Shown one piece after another: positions 25,018 to 34,876 of a stretch of 64,000 nt of DNA. Under the pieces are notes generated by a model. The model worked only from the letters and a program-made list of their open reading frames with translations. It was not told the DNA's origin and made no database searches. Location of the stretch: positions 62,001-126,000 of the forward strand of contig NZ_AUHM01000025.1 in assembly GCF_000423185.1 (NCBI RefSeq), written 5' to 3'. Numbering within the stretch: the stretch's first letter is position 1; each line of letters starts with the position of its first letter. A program made the translations under genes and the position numbers. Source of the DNA: Inquilinus limosus DSM 16000 (GTDB taxonomy: Bacteria > Pseudomonadota > Alphaproteobacteria > DSM-16000 > Inquilinaceae).

Positions 25018-26100
25018 CTATTCGGCGGCGGCGCGGTGGCGCGGGGCGGGGTCGTCCATGCCGCGGCGGACCATGTCCTGGAAGGCATGCACGGCGTGCT
25101 CGTGCTTCGGCGACAGCGGCCCGCGCTGGTAGATGCCGGCGTTCAGGTTGCGCTGCACCCCGGTGATGATGTCGAGGTCCTCGCTGACGATCTGGGCCGA
25201 CCATTCGATCGACCGGCGGTTCTCCTCCGCCGTCTCCGGCGAGACGTCGGTGAAGAAGTACCAGTTGATGTGCCGCAGCCTTCCGGCGCCCAGCGGCTCC
25301 AGCGTCGCGATCGAGCTGCCCCAGTCGTAGAGGTTCAGCATCAGGAACGGGAAGCGGTAGAAGTAGACGCCGCGGGTCAGCCCGCCGTCGCGCCGCGGCG
25401 CGTGCAGGTGGAAGACACCGGCCTCGTCATGCACGTCGATGCTGTAGCGGCTCATGTCCAGCGACGCGCAGAGCCCCGGATGCATGGTCCGGCAGTGGTA
25501 GCATTCGAGGTAGTTCTCGCCGTAGGTCTTCCAGTCGACCGCGCAGTCGCGGTTCTTCTCCGCGAACCAGTGCTGCCGCTCCAGCGGATAGTCGGCGGCC
25601 AGGGCGTCGATGGGGCCGAGCCACTCGCGCAGCCCCTGCCCCTCCGGCGCGATCCGCAGGAAGACGAGGCCGCGCCACTCCTCGGCGGCGATCCGGTAGA
25701 GGCCCCATTCCTCCGGGTCGAAGGCGGGGGCGGAGCCAAAATCCGGCGACCGCTTCAGCCGGCCGTCCAGCGTGTAGCTCCAGCTGTGATAGGGGCAGAC
25801 GACCAGCCTGCCGCACTGCCCCTCCGCCTTCGTCAGCAGCTGGGCGCCGCGGTGGCGGCAGACATTGTGGAAGGCGCGGACCTGCCCGTCCTCGCCGCGG
25901 ATGGCGAAGACCGGATAGCCCGCGACCGTGCCGGTGACGTAGTCGCCCGGATTGCGCAGCCGGTCCGACCAGGTGAACAGCATCCAGTGCCGGATGAAGA
26001 TATTCCGGCGCTCGGCCTCGTAACGCTCCGGGTCGCGGTACCAGGCGGCGGGCAGGGTCCAGGTGACGCCGTCCGGCGCGGCGGGGCTCGTCATCGTCAT
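25018..26100 (-). CDS. Rieske non-heme iron oxygenase alpha subunit, carnitine/betaine-oxygenase-like
   Basis: The 360-residue protein has the Rieske [2Fe-2S] ligands C81-x-H83 and C102-x2-H105 (CRHRGAQLL and CPYHSW), and a mononuclear-iron site in ENYLECYHCRTMHPG (H202, H207). The residue three before H202 is glutamate (E199), where most ring hydroxylases have a bridging aspartate. The same substitution is known in carnitine monooxygenase CntA, and the ENxxECYHC form marks quaternary-ammonium oxygenases such as GbcA. The start overlaps the permease stop by 3 bases. Substrate is probably an N-methylated or quaternary amine. No reductase partner is present in the window. Confidence 0.87.
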   Translation of the reverse strand: MTMTSPAAPDGVTWTLPAAWYRDPERYEAERRNIFIRHWMLFTWSDRLRNPGDYVTGTVAGYPVFAIRGEDGQVRAFHNVCRHRGAQLLTKAEGQCGRLVVCPYHSWSYTLDGRLKRSPDFGSAPAFDPEEWGLYRIAAEEWRGLVFLRIAPEGQGLREWLGPIDALAADYPLERQHWFAEKNRDCAVDWKTYGENYLECYHCRTMHPGLCASLDMSRYSIDVHDEAGVFHLHAPRRDGGLTRGVYFYRFPFLMLNLYDWGSSIATLEPLGAGRLRHINWYFFTDVSPETAEENRRSIEWSAQIVSEDLDIITGVQRNLNAGIYQRGPLSPKHEHAVHAFQDMVRRGMDDPAPRHRAAAE

Positions 26101-26894
26101 GGCGCAACCTCTCGGTCGGTCGCCGCCGGCTCGCGGCCGGCGCGCAGGATCTGCAGAAGAACCAGCAGCAGGGTCAGGGCGAACAGCACCGTGGCCGCCG
26201 CCGCGATGGTCGGGTCCACCCGCTCGTTGATGCCGTCCCACATCTTGCGCGGCAGGGTGTAGACCGCGCGGGCGGCGATGAAGAGCGTGACCACGATCTC
26301 GTCCCAGGAGGTGAGGAAGGCGAAGACCCCGCCGGCCAGGATGCCGGGCAGGATCTGCGGCAGGATCACCCAGCGGATGGTCTGGGACTGGGAGGCGCCG
26401 AGCGAGCGCGACGCCTGGTCCTGGCGCGGGTCGACCGAGGCCAGCGCGGCCGACACCGTGACGAGGACATAGGGCGCCGCCAGCAGCGTGTGCGCCAGGA
26501 TCACCCCGGCGAAGCTGTCGAGCAGCCTGATGCCGGCGAAGAAGCGGTAGAAGGCCAGCGCCGAGACCACCGGCGGCACGATCAGCGGCGCCAGGGCCAG
26601 CATCCGGGCGAACTCCCCCAGCGCCGAGGACAGCCGCCAGAGGCCGATCGCCGCCAGCGTGCCCAGCGCCACCGACAGCGCGGTGACGGCGAGGCCGATG
26701 CCGAGGCTCTGCAGCATCGCCGAGCGCCACTGCGCGTCGCCGAACAGCGTGGCGTAGTGCTGGAAGGAGATGCCGTCGGTGGGCAGCGACAGGTAGCGGT
26801 TCGGCGTCACCGACAGCGGCATCGCCACCAGCGTCGGCAGCATCAGGAACAGCAGCACGGCCCAGCACAGGGCGACCAGGACGGACCAGCGCAT
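26097..26894 (-). CDS. ABC transporter permease, PotC type
   Basis: The 265-residue membrane protein has about six helices and an EAA loop ASRSLGASQSQTIRWVILPQ near residue 165. It is the PotC-like half of the spermidine/putrescine type importer. The start overlaps the upstream permease stop by one base (TGATG). It ends by overlapping the Rieske gene start, so translation of transporter and oxygenase is coupled. The related substrate is likely a cationic amine. Confidence 0.88.
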   Translation of the reverse strand: MRWSVLVALCWAVLLFLMLPTLVAMPLSVTPNRYLSLPTDGISFQHYATLFGDAQWRSAMLQSLGIGLAVTALSVALGTLAAIGLWRLSSALGEFARMLALAPLIVPPVVSALAFYRFFAGIRLLDSFAGVILAHTLLAAPYVLVTVSAALASVDPRQDQASRSLGASQSQTIRWVILPQILPGILAGGVFAFLTSWDEIVVTLFIAARAVYTLPRKMWDGINERVDPTIAAAATVLFALTLLLVLLQILRAGREPAATDREVAP

Positions 26895-27775
26895 CAGGCC
26901 CCTCCTCCGAACAGGCGGCGGACATCGACCACGCGGGACAGCGCCGCGATCAGGGCCAGGACGGACAGCAGCAGCACCGAGGCCATCATGGTGCCGACAC
27001 CCCAGCGCACCGTCTGGAAGATCTGCAGCCGGACATATTCGGCGATCATCACCACCTTGCCGCCGCCGAGGATCGCGGGCGTGACCAGGAAGCCGAGCGA
27101 CAGCACGAAGACCAGCAGGGCCGCGGCGAAGATCCCGGGCAGGGACAGCGGCAGGAACACCTTGACGAAGGTGCGCAGCGGCCCGGCGCCGAGCGAGCGC
27201 GAGGCGGCGGCCAGGGCCGGGTCGATGCCCTTCATCCCGGCATAGAGCGGCAGCACGGCGTAGGGCACCATGTAGTGCACCATGCCGACCAGCACGCCGA
27301 ACTCGTTGCGCACCAGCGGCAGCGGCTCGGCGATCAGGCCCAGCCCGGCCAGCGCCCCGTTCACCAGCCCCTCGCTGCGCAGCAGCGTCAGCCAGGCGAA
27401 GGCGCGGACCAGCACCGACACCCAGAACGGCACCAGCACGAAGGCGGTGATCCACAGCCGGTGCCGCGGCGAGGCTTGCAGCATGACATAGGCGACGAGA
27501 TAGCCGAGGACGACGGCACAGACGGTGGTCCAGGCGGCGACGCGAAAGGTGGTCCACAGCACCCGCCGCATGGCCTCGGAGTCCAGCAGCCGCTGGTAGT
27601 TGCCGAGGCCGGGCGCCGGGTCGGTGACGCTGATCCACAGGATGTTGGCCAGCGGCAGCAGGTAGAGCAGCAGCAGCGCCGCCATCAGCGGCAGCACCAG
27701 CCCCCAGGCCGCAGCGGGCGCGCGACGCCGCGCGACGGCCGGGGGTGCGCTGTCGAGGGCCGGCGCTGCTGTCAT
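26894..27775 (-). CDS. ABC transporter permease, PotB type
   Basis: The 293-residue protein has six helices and the EAA motif AAASRSLGAGPLRTFVKVFLP near residue 200, with AFVLVPFWVSVLVRAFAWL typical of PotB. The ATG at 27775 is used; an ATG at 27805 lies in the same frame but adds a non-membrane stretch next to the family A repeat. It pairs with the PotC-like permease. The upstream neighbour is the PotD-like gene, separated by 170 bp with a hairpin repeat. Confidence 0.86.
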   Translation of the reverse strand: MTAAPALDSAPPAVARRRAPAAAWGLVLPLMAALLLLYLLPLANILWISVTDPAPGLGNYQRLLDSEAMRRVLWTTFRVAAWTTVCAVVLGYLVAYVMLQASPRHRLWITAFVLVPFWVSVLVRAFAWLTLLRSEGLVNGALAGLGLIAEPLPLVRNEFGVLVGMVHYMVPYAVLPLYAGMKGIDPALAAASRSLGAGPLRTFVKVFLPLSLPGIFAAALLVFVLSLGFLVTPAILGGGKVVMIAEYVRLQIFQTVRWGVGTMMASVLLLSVLALIAALSRVVDVRRLFGGGA

Positions 27776-27810
27776 GCCGACAGCCCAAAACGCAGCCCGA
27801 ACCATTGACC

Positions 27811-27900
27811 CGTCATGGCGAGCCCCGCAGGGGCGTGGCCATCCAGGGCGGCTCGCACCGGCCCCTGGATGGCCACGTCGCTTCGCTCCTCGCCATGACG
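27811..27900. repeat. intergenic hairpin repeat, family A copy 5
   Basis: The arms are CGTCATGGCGAGCCCCGCAG and CGCTCCTCGCCATGACG, with CCAGGGCGGCTCGCACCGG and CCCTGGATGGCCACG pairing inside. It lies inside the PotA-D-B-C operon between potD-like and potB-like genes. It may separate high expression of the binding protein from lower expression of the permeases. That role is inference. Confidence 0.75.
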
Positions 27901-27945
27901 AGGAAAGGATGACGGAGAGAGCCCAAAGGCCGGCGCCACCATGCC

Positions 27946-29052
27946 TCAACCCGCCATCAGATCGAGGAAGTCGTTCTGCACGGTGTCGTAGTTCTCGGCG
28001 TACCAGGCGCTGTCGATCGGGATCTGGCGCCGGTAGTTCGGCTCGTAGCCGCAGTCGATCTTCTGCAGCTCGGGCGGCAGGCCGGCGCTGGCCGCCGGGT
28101 TGGCGGGTCCGTTGCCGAGCAGCTTCAGCAGCTCGACCTGCCGCTCCGGCGCCTGGGTCGAGGCGATGAAGTCGAACACCGCCGGCCCGGCAGGGTTCTT
28201 CACCAGCACCGGCAGCACGCCCGGGGCGACGATGCCGTGGTCCCAGGTCCAGGTGATCCTGCCGCCGGAATCCCGGTCCAGCACCGAGGCGCGGGTGGAC
28301 CAGATCGGCCCCATCGTCACCTCGCCCTCGCGGAACAGCTGCTGGCTCTCGGCCCCGCCGCCCCACAGCAGGAACTGGTCGCGGTGGTCCTTGAGGATGG
28401 CGAAGGCCTTTTCGACGTCGAGCGGGTACAGCTTGTCCGGCTCGACCCCGGAGCCCAGCAGCACCGCCTCCAGCGACCCGACCAGCCATTTGTAGATCGC
28501 GCGCTTGCCCGGGAAGTCCTTGAAATTGAGGTAATCCTTGTAGCCGTTCGGCGTCCTGCCGCCGGTCTTCTCCAGGCTGAAGGCGTTGACGGTCGAGTAC
28601 ATGTAGGCGGCGCAGCCGTATTCGAAGGTGAATTCCGGCCGCACCTTGGCCTTGTCGACCTTCGAATAGTCGTAGGGCTGGATCAGGCCCTGCTTGCTGA
28701 GGATCGGCAGGTAGAAGCCGTCGGCGTCGGTGCAGTCCCACACCACATTGCCGCTGTCGATCATCGCCTTGATCGCGCCGGGCGTCGGCTCGGCGCCCAG
28801 CACCGTGACCTTGATGCCGCTGTCCTTGGTGAAGGGCTCGCCCCAGGCCTTGCCCCAGGCGGGCACGGCGTCGCCGCCGAAATTCACCACCACGATCTCC
28901 TGCGCCGCCGCCCGGGCCGGATCCGAGGCGAGCGCCGGCACGACGCCGAGCGCGCCGAGCACGGCCAGGAAGCCGCGCCGGTCGATCCGGCCCTGGACGA
29001 AGTTCTCCGCCGCGATGGCGGCCAGATCCGCGCGATACCGAGATGCCGTCAT
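27946..29052 (-). CDS. PotD-like ABC transporter substrate-binding protein
   Basis: The 368-residue protein has a twin-arginine-type lead (DRRGFLAVLGALGVVPALA near residues 24-42) and a PotD/spermidine-type mature domain starting QEIVVVNFGGDAVPAWGKAW. GEVTMGPIWSTRA near residue 246 is the usual ligand-loop region. The binding site should hold a cationic amine. It is 17 bp after the PotA-like gene, ending with the Tat-exported receptor for the operon. The alternative, sugar binding, is unlikely given the PotA/B/C partners. Confidence 0.85.
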   Translation of the reverse strand: MTASRYRADLAAIAAENFVQGRIDRRGFLAVLGALGVVPALASDPARAAAQEIVVVNFGGDAVPAWGKAWGEPFTKDSGIKVTVLGAEPTPGAIKAMIDSGNVVWDCTDADGFYLPILSKQGLIQPYDYSKVDKAKVRPEFTFEYGCAAYMYSTVNAFSLEKTGGRTPNGYKDYLNFKDFPGKRAIYKWLVGSLEAVLLGSGVEPDKLYPLDVEKAFAILKDHRDQFLLWGGGAESQQLFREGEVTMGPIWSTRASVLDRDSGGRITWTWDHGIVAPGVLPVLVKNPAGPAVFDFIASTQAPERQVELLKLLGNGPANPAASAGLPPELQKIDCGYEPNYRRQIPIDSAWYAENYDTVQNDFLDLMAG

Positions 29053-29069
29053 GGTTGCCCCCTGTCTGT

Positions 29070-30218
29070 TCAGGCCGATCGGTCGTCGGCTTCCTCTTCG
29101 ATCAGCACGGTGGCCTCCGGCGCCCAGCCGACCCAGGCGGAGGCGCCGAGGCCGAGATCCGGCACCGCCTCCCAGGCGAAGCCGGTCGCGGTCACGGGGC
29201 CGAGGGCGTCGGTCCCGACCACCACCTGCCGCGTGGCGCCGAGATAGGCGATGTCGAGAATCCGGCCGGGCACCCGGTTGGCCAGGTCGCGCGGCTCCTG
29301 CGCCGCGACCCGCACCTTCTCCGGCCGCAGCGCCAGCATCACCGCCCGGCCCTGCGGCGGCGTCGCCGCGCCGCGATGCAGGATCGCGGCCCCGCCGGCC
29401 TCCAGCCGGATCAGCGCGCCGTCGCGGCCGGCCATGCGGCCGGCGATGCAGTTGCTCTTGCCCAGGAACTCGGCGACGAAGCGGGTGCGCGGCCGCTCAT
29501 ACAGCTCGTCCGGCGCGCCGGCCTGGACCAGCCGGCCGCGATTCATCACCGCCACCCGGTCGGCCATCGACAGCGCCTCGTCCTGATCGTGGGTGACCAG
29601 GATGAAGGTGGCGCCCAGGTCGCGATGCAGCGTCTTCAGCTCCAGCTGCATCTCGGCCCGCAGCTGGCGGTCGAGCGCGCCGAGCGGCTCGTCGAACAGC
29701 ACGATGTCGGGGTCGAACACCAGGGCGCGGGCGACGGCGACGCGCTGCTGCTGGCCGCCGGAGAGCTGCCGGGGGTACCGGTCGTCGAAGCCGTCCAGCC
29801 GCACCCGGGCGACGGCGGCGGCGACCCTGGCCGCGATCTCCGCCCGCTTCACGCCGCGGACCCTGAGCGGATAGGCGATGTTCTCGGCCACCGTCATGTG
29901 CGGGAACAGGGCGTAGCCCTGGAACACCATGCCGAAGTTCCGCTTCTCCGGCGGCACGGCGGTGACGTCGCGGCCATCGACCGCGATCCGGCCGGCGCTG
30001 GGCGCGACGAAGCCGGCGATCATCATCAGGAGGGTGGTCTTGCCGGAGCCGGAGGGGCCGAGCAGGGTCAGGAACTCGCCGCCCGGGATGTCCAGCGACA
30101 CGTCGTCGACGGCGCGGACCGGCCCGTAGCGCCGCGACAGCCGCGTCAGCGCCAGGCCGTGCGCCCCCTGCCCGGCCCGGGACAACGGTGCTTGCGATCG
30201 GTCGGCCCGCATCAGCAT
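29070..30218 (-). CDS. PotA-like ABC transporter ATP-binding protein
   Basis: The 382-residue ATPase has Walker A GPSGSGKTT, ABC signature LSGGQQQRVAVARAL, Walker B IVLFDEPLGALD, the histidine switch LVTHDQDEALSMADR and a C-terminal TOBE-type regulatory domain (about 285-370, with LALRPEKVRV). This is the PotA class. AGGAGG sits 7 bases before the ATG at 30218. It is the first gene of the long leftward operon. Two TTTCA-N6-TGAAA palindromes lie upstream and are candidate operators. Confidence 0.9.
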   Translation of the reverse strand: MLMRADRSQAPLSRAGQGAHGLALTRLSRRYGPVRAVDDVSLDIPGGEFLTLLGPSGSGKTTLLMMIAGFVAPSAGRIAVDGRDVTAVPPEKRNFGMVFQGYALFPHMTVAENIAYPLRVRGVKRAEIAARVAAAVARVRLDGFDDRYPRQLSGGQQQRVAVARALVFDPDIVLFDEPLGALDRQLRAEMQLELKTLHRDLGATFILVTHDQDEALSMADRVAVMNRGRLVQAGAPDELYERPRTRFVAEFLGKSNCIAGRMAGRDGALIRLEAGGAAILHRGAATPPQGRAVMLALRPEKVRVAAQEPRDLANRVPGRILDIAYLGATRQVVVGTDALGPVTATGFAWEAVPDLGLGASAWVGWAPEATVLIEEEADDRSA

Positions 30219-30243
30219 CGGCTCGCCTCCTGTCGCGCTACTT

Positions 30244-30259
30244 TTTCATTCTTGTGAAA
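30244..30259. promoter_or_regulatory. TTTCA-N6-TGAAA palindrome, copy 1 (potA-like promoter)
   Basis: TTTCA at 30244-30248 and TGAAA at 30255-30259 have 6 bases between them. The site lies 26 bp before the PotA-like start. A second copy with the same spacing is at 30368-30383. The XRE-cupin protein of this operon is a plausible binder. That is inference. Confidence 0.55.
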
Positions 30260-30367
30260 TCAGCCTGGAGGCGATGCGGGGAGCTGTCAAGTGCCGCCGA
30301 CAGCGGAGAAGCTTGCCCCACCCGTGGGCGCCAAGGTTTCGCGAACACCGCTTTGGCAGGAGCGGCG

Positions 30368-30383
30368 TTTCACACCGGTGAAA
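30368..30383. promoter_or_regulatory. TTTCA-N6-TGAAA palindrome, copy 2
   Basis: TTTCACACCGGTGAAA at 30368-30383 repeats the spacing of copy 1, with the inner arms extended to TTTCAC and GTGAAA. It is 124 bp from copy 1 and lies within the 272-base gap 30219-30490. The two together look like a distal and a proximal operator, suited to DNA looping. No other gene or RNA is visible in the rest of this gap. Confidence 0.55.
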
Positions 30384-30490
30384 GCAGAGGATGGCCGGAC
30401 CGTCACCCGCCGCGCGGCGCGTCGACGGAGCGGCGCGGCGCCCCCATCTGAATCGGCATGCGACCAGACAGGCGGCAGCCCGACCGGATC

Positions 30491-31387
30491 ATGGGCCGCG
30501 TGACGATCACGCCGGCCGGCGGCGACAAGCCGGGGATCGAGGCCCGGTTCCCCTATGACCGCGCCCTGGTCGAGCGCCTGATGAAGGCGTTCCCCCGGGC
30601 CCGCTGGCGCGAGGCGGAAGGCGCCTGGTTCATCCCCGGCACCACCGCCGAACGCCGCCTCACCCGCTGGCTGGCGCAGGAGCTGCCACCCGGCGGCGAT
30701 TACGGCGACGCCAAAGGCCGCGACGCCTTCGACTTCGATCCGATCGAAAGCCCCTATCTCGAGGTCGCCGACGACCTGCGCGTCCGGACGCCCTATTCCC
30801 GGACGGTCGTCGACCAGATGCACGCCATCCCCTGGTCCTGGTGGGACGGCGCCACCCGGACCTGGCGGGTGCCGTTCCGGTCCTATGAGGAGCTGTGGCG
30901 GCGCTGGCCGGTGATCGAGGCCGCCGCCCGCCGCAACGAGCCGGAGGAGCGCCGCAAACGCCGGCTGGCGGAATGGACGCCCGAACGCCAGCGCCGCGCC
31001 GCCATCCTGGCCGCGGAGCGCCGCCGGCACCGCTATCCGGTGCTCGCCGCCGACCTGCCGCCGCTGGACCGGCCGGTGATGACCGAACGCTTCGGCATGC
31101 TGGCGTTCACCGAGATCACGGGCGAGATCGCGGATCCCGCCGGCATCGCCGGGATCTACGCCCATCCCGACCCGGCGGCCGGCGACTATGTCTGGGCAAG
31201 CTGGCGCCGCCCCTCGCTCGACGAGCTGATCGGCGTCTGGCCCAGCCGCGCCGAGGCGGGGCCGGACGAGCGGGTCCGCGGCTGGTGGCGGCCGACCCGC
31301 GAGGAGCTGCGCCAGGCCCGCCGCGACGCCCGCGTGCGCGAGCGGCTGCGCGAGCGCCGCCGGACGGACGCGGAGGCGGCGCCGTAG
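30491..31387 (+). CDS. two-repeat HARP-like protein, function unknown
   Basis: The 298-residue protein contains two similar segments: FPYDRALVERLMKAFPRARW (near residue 20) and TPYSRTVVDQMHAIPWSWWD (near residue 102), each followed by a W-x-VP-type strand. This matches the HARP repeat of SMARCAL1-type proteins as I remember it. The C-terminus (about 150-298) is arginine-rich with RRRHRYPVLAADLPPL and a basic tail. An ATG at 30458 adds 11 residues and cannot be ruled out. Binding to DNA or RNA is plausible; no helicase domain is present. It stands alone between the potA operon and a candidate sRNA. Confidence 0.6.
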   Translation: MGRVTITPAGGDKPGIEARFPYDRALVERLMKAFPRARWREAEGAWFIPGTTAERRLTRWLAQELPPGGDYGDAKGRDAFDFDPIESPYLEVADDLRVRTPYSRTVVDQMHAIPWSWWDGATRTWRVPFRSYEELWRRWPVIEAAARRNEPEERRKRRLAEWTPERQRRAAILAAERRRHRYPVLAADLPPLDRPVMTERFGMLAFTEITGEIADPAGIAGIYAHPDPAAGDYVWASWRRPSLDELIGVWPSRAEAGPDERVRGWWRPTREELRQARRDARVRERLRERRRTDAEAAP

Positions 31388-31414
31388 AGGGCACCGGCAG
31401 CCCGAAAAGAAAAA

Positions 31415-31434
31415 GAGCCGCATCGCTGCGGCTC
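31415..31434 (-). terminator. intrinsic terminator reading leftward
   Basis: GAGCCGCA at 31415-31422 and TGCGGCTC at 31427-31434 form an 8-bp stem around TCGC. On the minus strand it is followed by TTTTTCTTTT (31405-31414), the usual U-run. It can end transcripts coming from dctD or from a small RNA starting near 31550. On the plus strand the run is only TTT, so it is a poor terminator for the HARP-like gene. Confidence 0.75.
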
Positions 31435-31560
31435 GAGTTTAGGGAGGAAACGCCCAAGAAGTGCGTTACGACAGGCAGCAACGCTGCATGTCGCACTGCA
31501 ACATGGCATGTCCGGGCCTCCGTCGCAAGGGGAAAAAGATTAAAAAGTAGTCATGCCTGG
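31415..31560 (-). ncRNA. candidate small regulatory RNA with Cys-rich mini-ORF
   Basis: The minus strand here ends in the intrinsic terminator at 31415 and contains CCTTGCGACGG, a 7-codon open frame encoding MQRCCLS (31466-31489), and GCGTTTCCTCCC just before the terminator. The CCTCCC stretch could pair with Shine-Dalgarno sites. The DNA is open for no long protein and is more AT-rich near 31540-31560. The promoter is not clear: TTGGGC near 31565 and a TTTTTAAT stretch near 31545 are possible. It might equally be the 3' UTR of dctD. A cysteine-rich leader peptide with no downstream gene is odd. Confidence 0.35.
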
Positions 31561-31606
31561 ATTTGCCCAAATTTTGCCCTTTTGTGACCGGAGCCGGGCC
31601 GGGCCG

Positions 31607-32958
<1,352 letters not shown>

Positions 32959-32962
<4 letters not shown>

Positions 32963-34818
32963 TCGGCGACGGCCCTCTCGGATTCGGCCAGCGGCAGCGT
33001 GACCACGAAGGCGGTGCCGCCGAGATCGGAGGGGCGATGGGCGATGCCGCCGCCATGGTCGCGGACGATGCGGTAGACGGTGGCGAGGCCCAGGCCGAGG
33101 CCGTCCCCGGCCTCCTTGGTGGTGACGAAGGGCTCGAACAGCCGGCCGCGGATCGCCGGGTCGATGCCCGGACCGGAATCCTCGACCGTCAGCCGGACCG
33201 CGCCGTCCCGCGTTTCGATCATCGCCCGGATCCGCCGCGTCTCGCAGCCGCGCACCGCGTCGATCGCGTTGCCCAGCAGGTTCATCACCACCTGGTCCAG
33301 CCGCCCGGCTTCGCCCATCACCACCGCCGGCCCCTCGCCGGTCCGGTCGAGCGCGATGCCGAGATCGGAGAGGCGGTAGGCCAGGAGCCGCAGCACGCTG
33401 TCGAGCACGGCGGCGAGGTCGACCGGCGCGGCGTCGTGCCCGTCGCGTCGGGCCAGGCGCTTGAGCTGGCCGGTCAGCCCGGCGACCCGGTCGACCGCCT
33501 CGGCCATCACGTCGATATTGGCCGCCACCTTTGCGGTCTCGCCGCGGCCGGACAGCAGGCGGGTGCTGGCCAGATAGGTCTTCAGCGCCGCCAGCGGCTG
33601 GTTGATCTCATGCGCCAGCCCGGCGAAGGCCTGGCCCAGCGCCGCCAGCTTGGCGGCCTGGACCAGGTCGTCACGGGTGCGGTGCAGCTCCGCCTCGGCG
33701 CGGCGGCGCTCCTCGATCTCGGCCTCCAGCCGCCGGTTGGCGGCGGTCAGCGCCTCGGTCCGCTCCGCCACCCGATGCTCCAGCTCGTCCTTCGACCGTC
33801 GCTCCGCCAGCCGGGCGCGGCGCCGGGCATGCCAGGCCACACCGGCCAGCACCACCGCGATCACGGCCAGCCCCGTGGCCGCGGCCGCGACCAGCGCGTT
33901 GGTCCGGACCGGGCCCGGATCGGCCACGGCGATCAGCGACCAGTCGTGATCGGGCAGCGGCAGGGTGAACAGCAGCAGGTCGGCGGCGCCGTCGGGCGCG
34001 GGGTCCAGCAGCCGGACCGACCGGCCCTGGGCTTCAGCTGTCGAGCGGCTGCGGAAGATCGGCCGGGTGACGGAGGGCAGCCCGGCATAGCGCCGCTCGG
34101 CCAGGATCGAGGCCTGGGCGCGGTCGCCGAGGGCGAAGAGCGGCCGGTAGCGCCAGCCCGGCCGGGCGGCGAGGAACAGGATGCCGTCGGCATCGGCGAT
34201 CGCCAGCGTGGCGTCGGCCCCGGCCCATTCGCGCTCCAGCCCGGTCAGGTCGACCTTGACCACGGCGATGCCGACCGGCTCGGGCTGTCCGCCCGGCCCC
34301 GGCGCGTCGATCCGGCTGGCCAGAAAATAGCCCGGCTGCCCGGTGGTGGCGCCGATGCCGTAGAAGCTGCCCTCGCCCGTCTCGATCGCCTCACGGTAAT
34401 AGGGCCGGTAGGCGTAGCCGTGGCCGATGAAACTGCCGGGCGTGTCCCAGTTGCTGGCGGCGATCGCCGTGCCGCCGCGGTCGAGGACGTAGAGCGCCGC
34501 CGCCCCCGCCGCATTGCTGATCGCCTGCAGGTGGCGGTTGGCGGCATCGATCGCGCCTGCACTTGGCGGCGCGTCGTACAAGGTGCGGATCTGGGGAGTC
34601 CGGGCGATCACCTGCGGCAGGTAGCGGAAGCGGCCGATCGCCGCCTCGACGCTGGCAGCGGCGAGGGTCAGCCGCTCCCGCGCCTGCCCTTCCAGCGCCT
34701 CGCTGCCGTCGCGCAGCGCCCAGCCGTGCACCGCCAGCGACAGGCCGGCCGCCACCGCGCCGGCGGCGGCGAAGAGCAGGATCCGGCCCCGGCGGGCGGT
34801 CAGGCGGGACGGGTACAT
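32959..34818 (-). CDS. dctB: sensor histidine kinase, DctB type
   Basis: The 619-residue protein has a first membrane helix (about 12-32), a periplasmic double-Cache sensor (about 40-300) with the DctB loop SNWDTPGSFIGHGYAYRPYY, a second helix (about 305-330), a coiled coil, and a HisKA domain whose H403 lies in LAHEINQPL, followed by a HATPase (about 480-615). DctB proteins sense C4-dicarboxylates. The cognate partner DctD follows with 4 bp overlap. A strong 14-bp hairpin separates it from the KgtP-like gene. The actual ligand could be 2-oxoglutarate or a C4 acid. Confidence 0.9.
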
Positions 34819-34838
34819 GGCGGACGCGACACGGTTCT

Positions 34839-34869
34839 CAGGCCCCGCCGCACCGTGCGGCGGGGCCTG
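34839..34869 (-). terminator. perfect GC hairpin between the permease and dctB genes
   Basis: CAGGCCCCGCCGCA (34839-34852) and TGCGGCGGGGCCTG (34856-34869) pair perfectly across a CCG loop. It is in the 58-bp gap of a leftward operon. No U-run follows on either strand, so it is more likely an attenuator or processing site that lowers dctBD expression relative to the permease than a full terminator. Confidence 0.5.
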
Positions 34870-34876
34870 GACCCTA

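Noticed and set aside
22467-30218. Carotenoid biosynthesis, suggested by the phytoene-desaturase-like protein
   Set aside because: No crtB, crtE or other carotenoid gene is near; the operon partners are a polyamine-type importer and an amine-type oxygenase.
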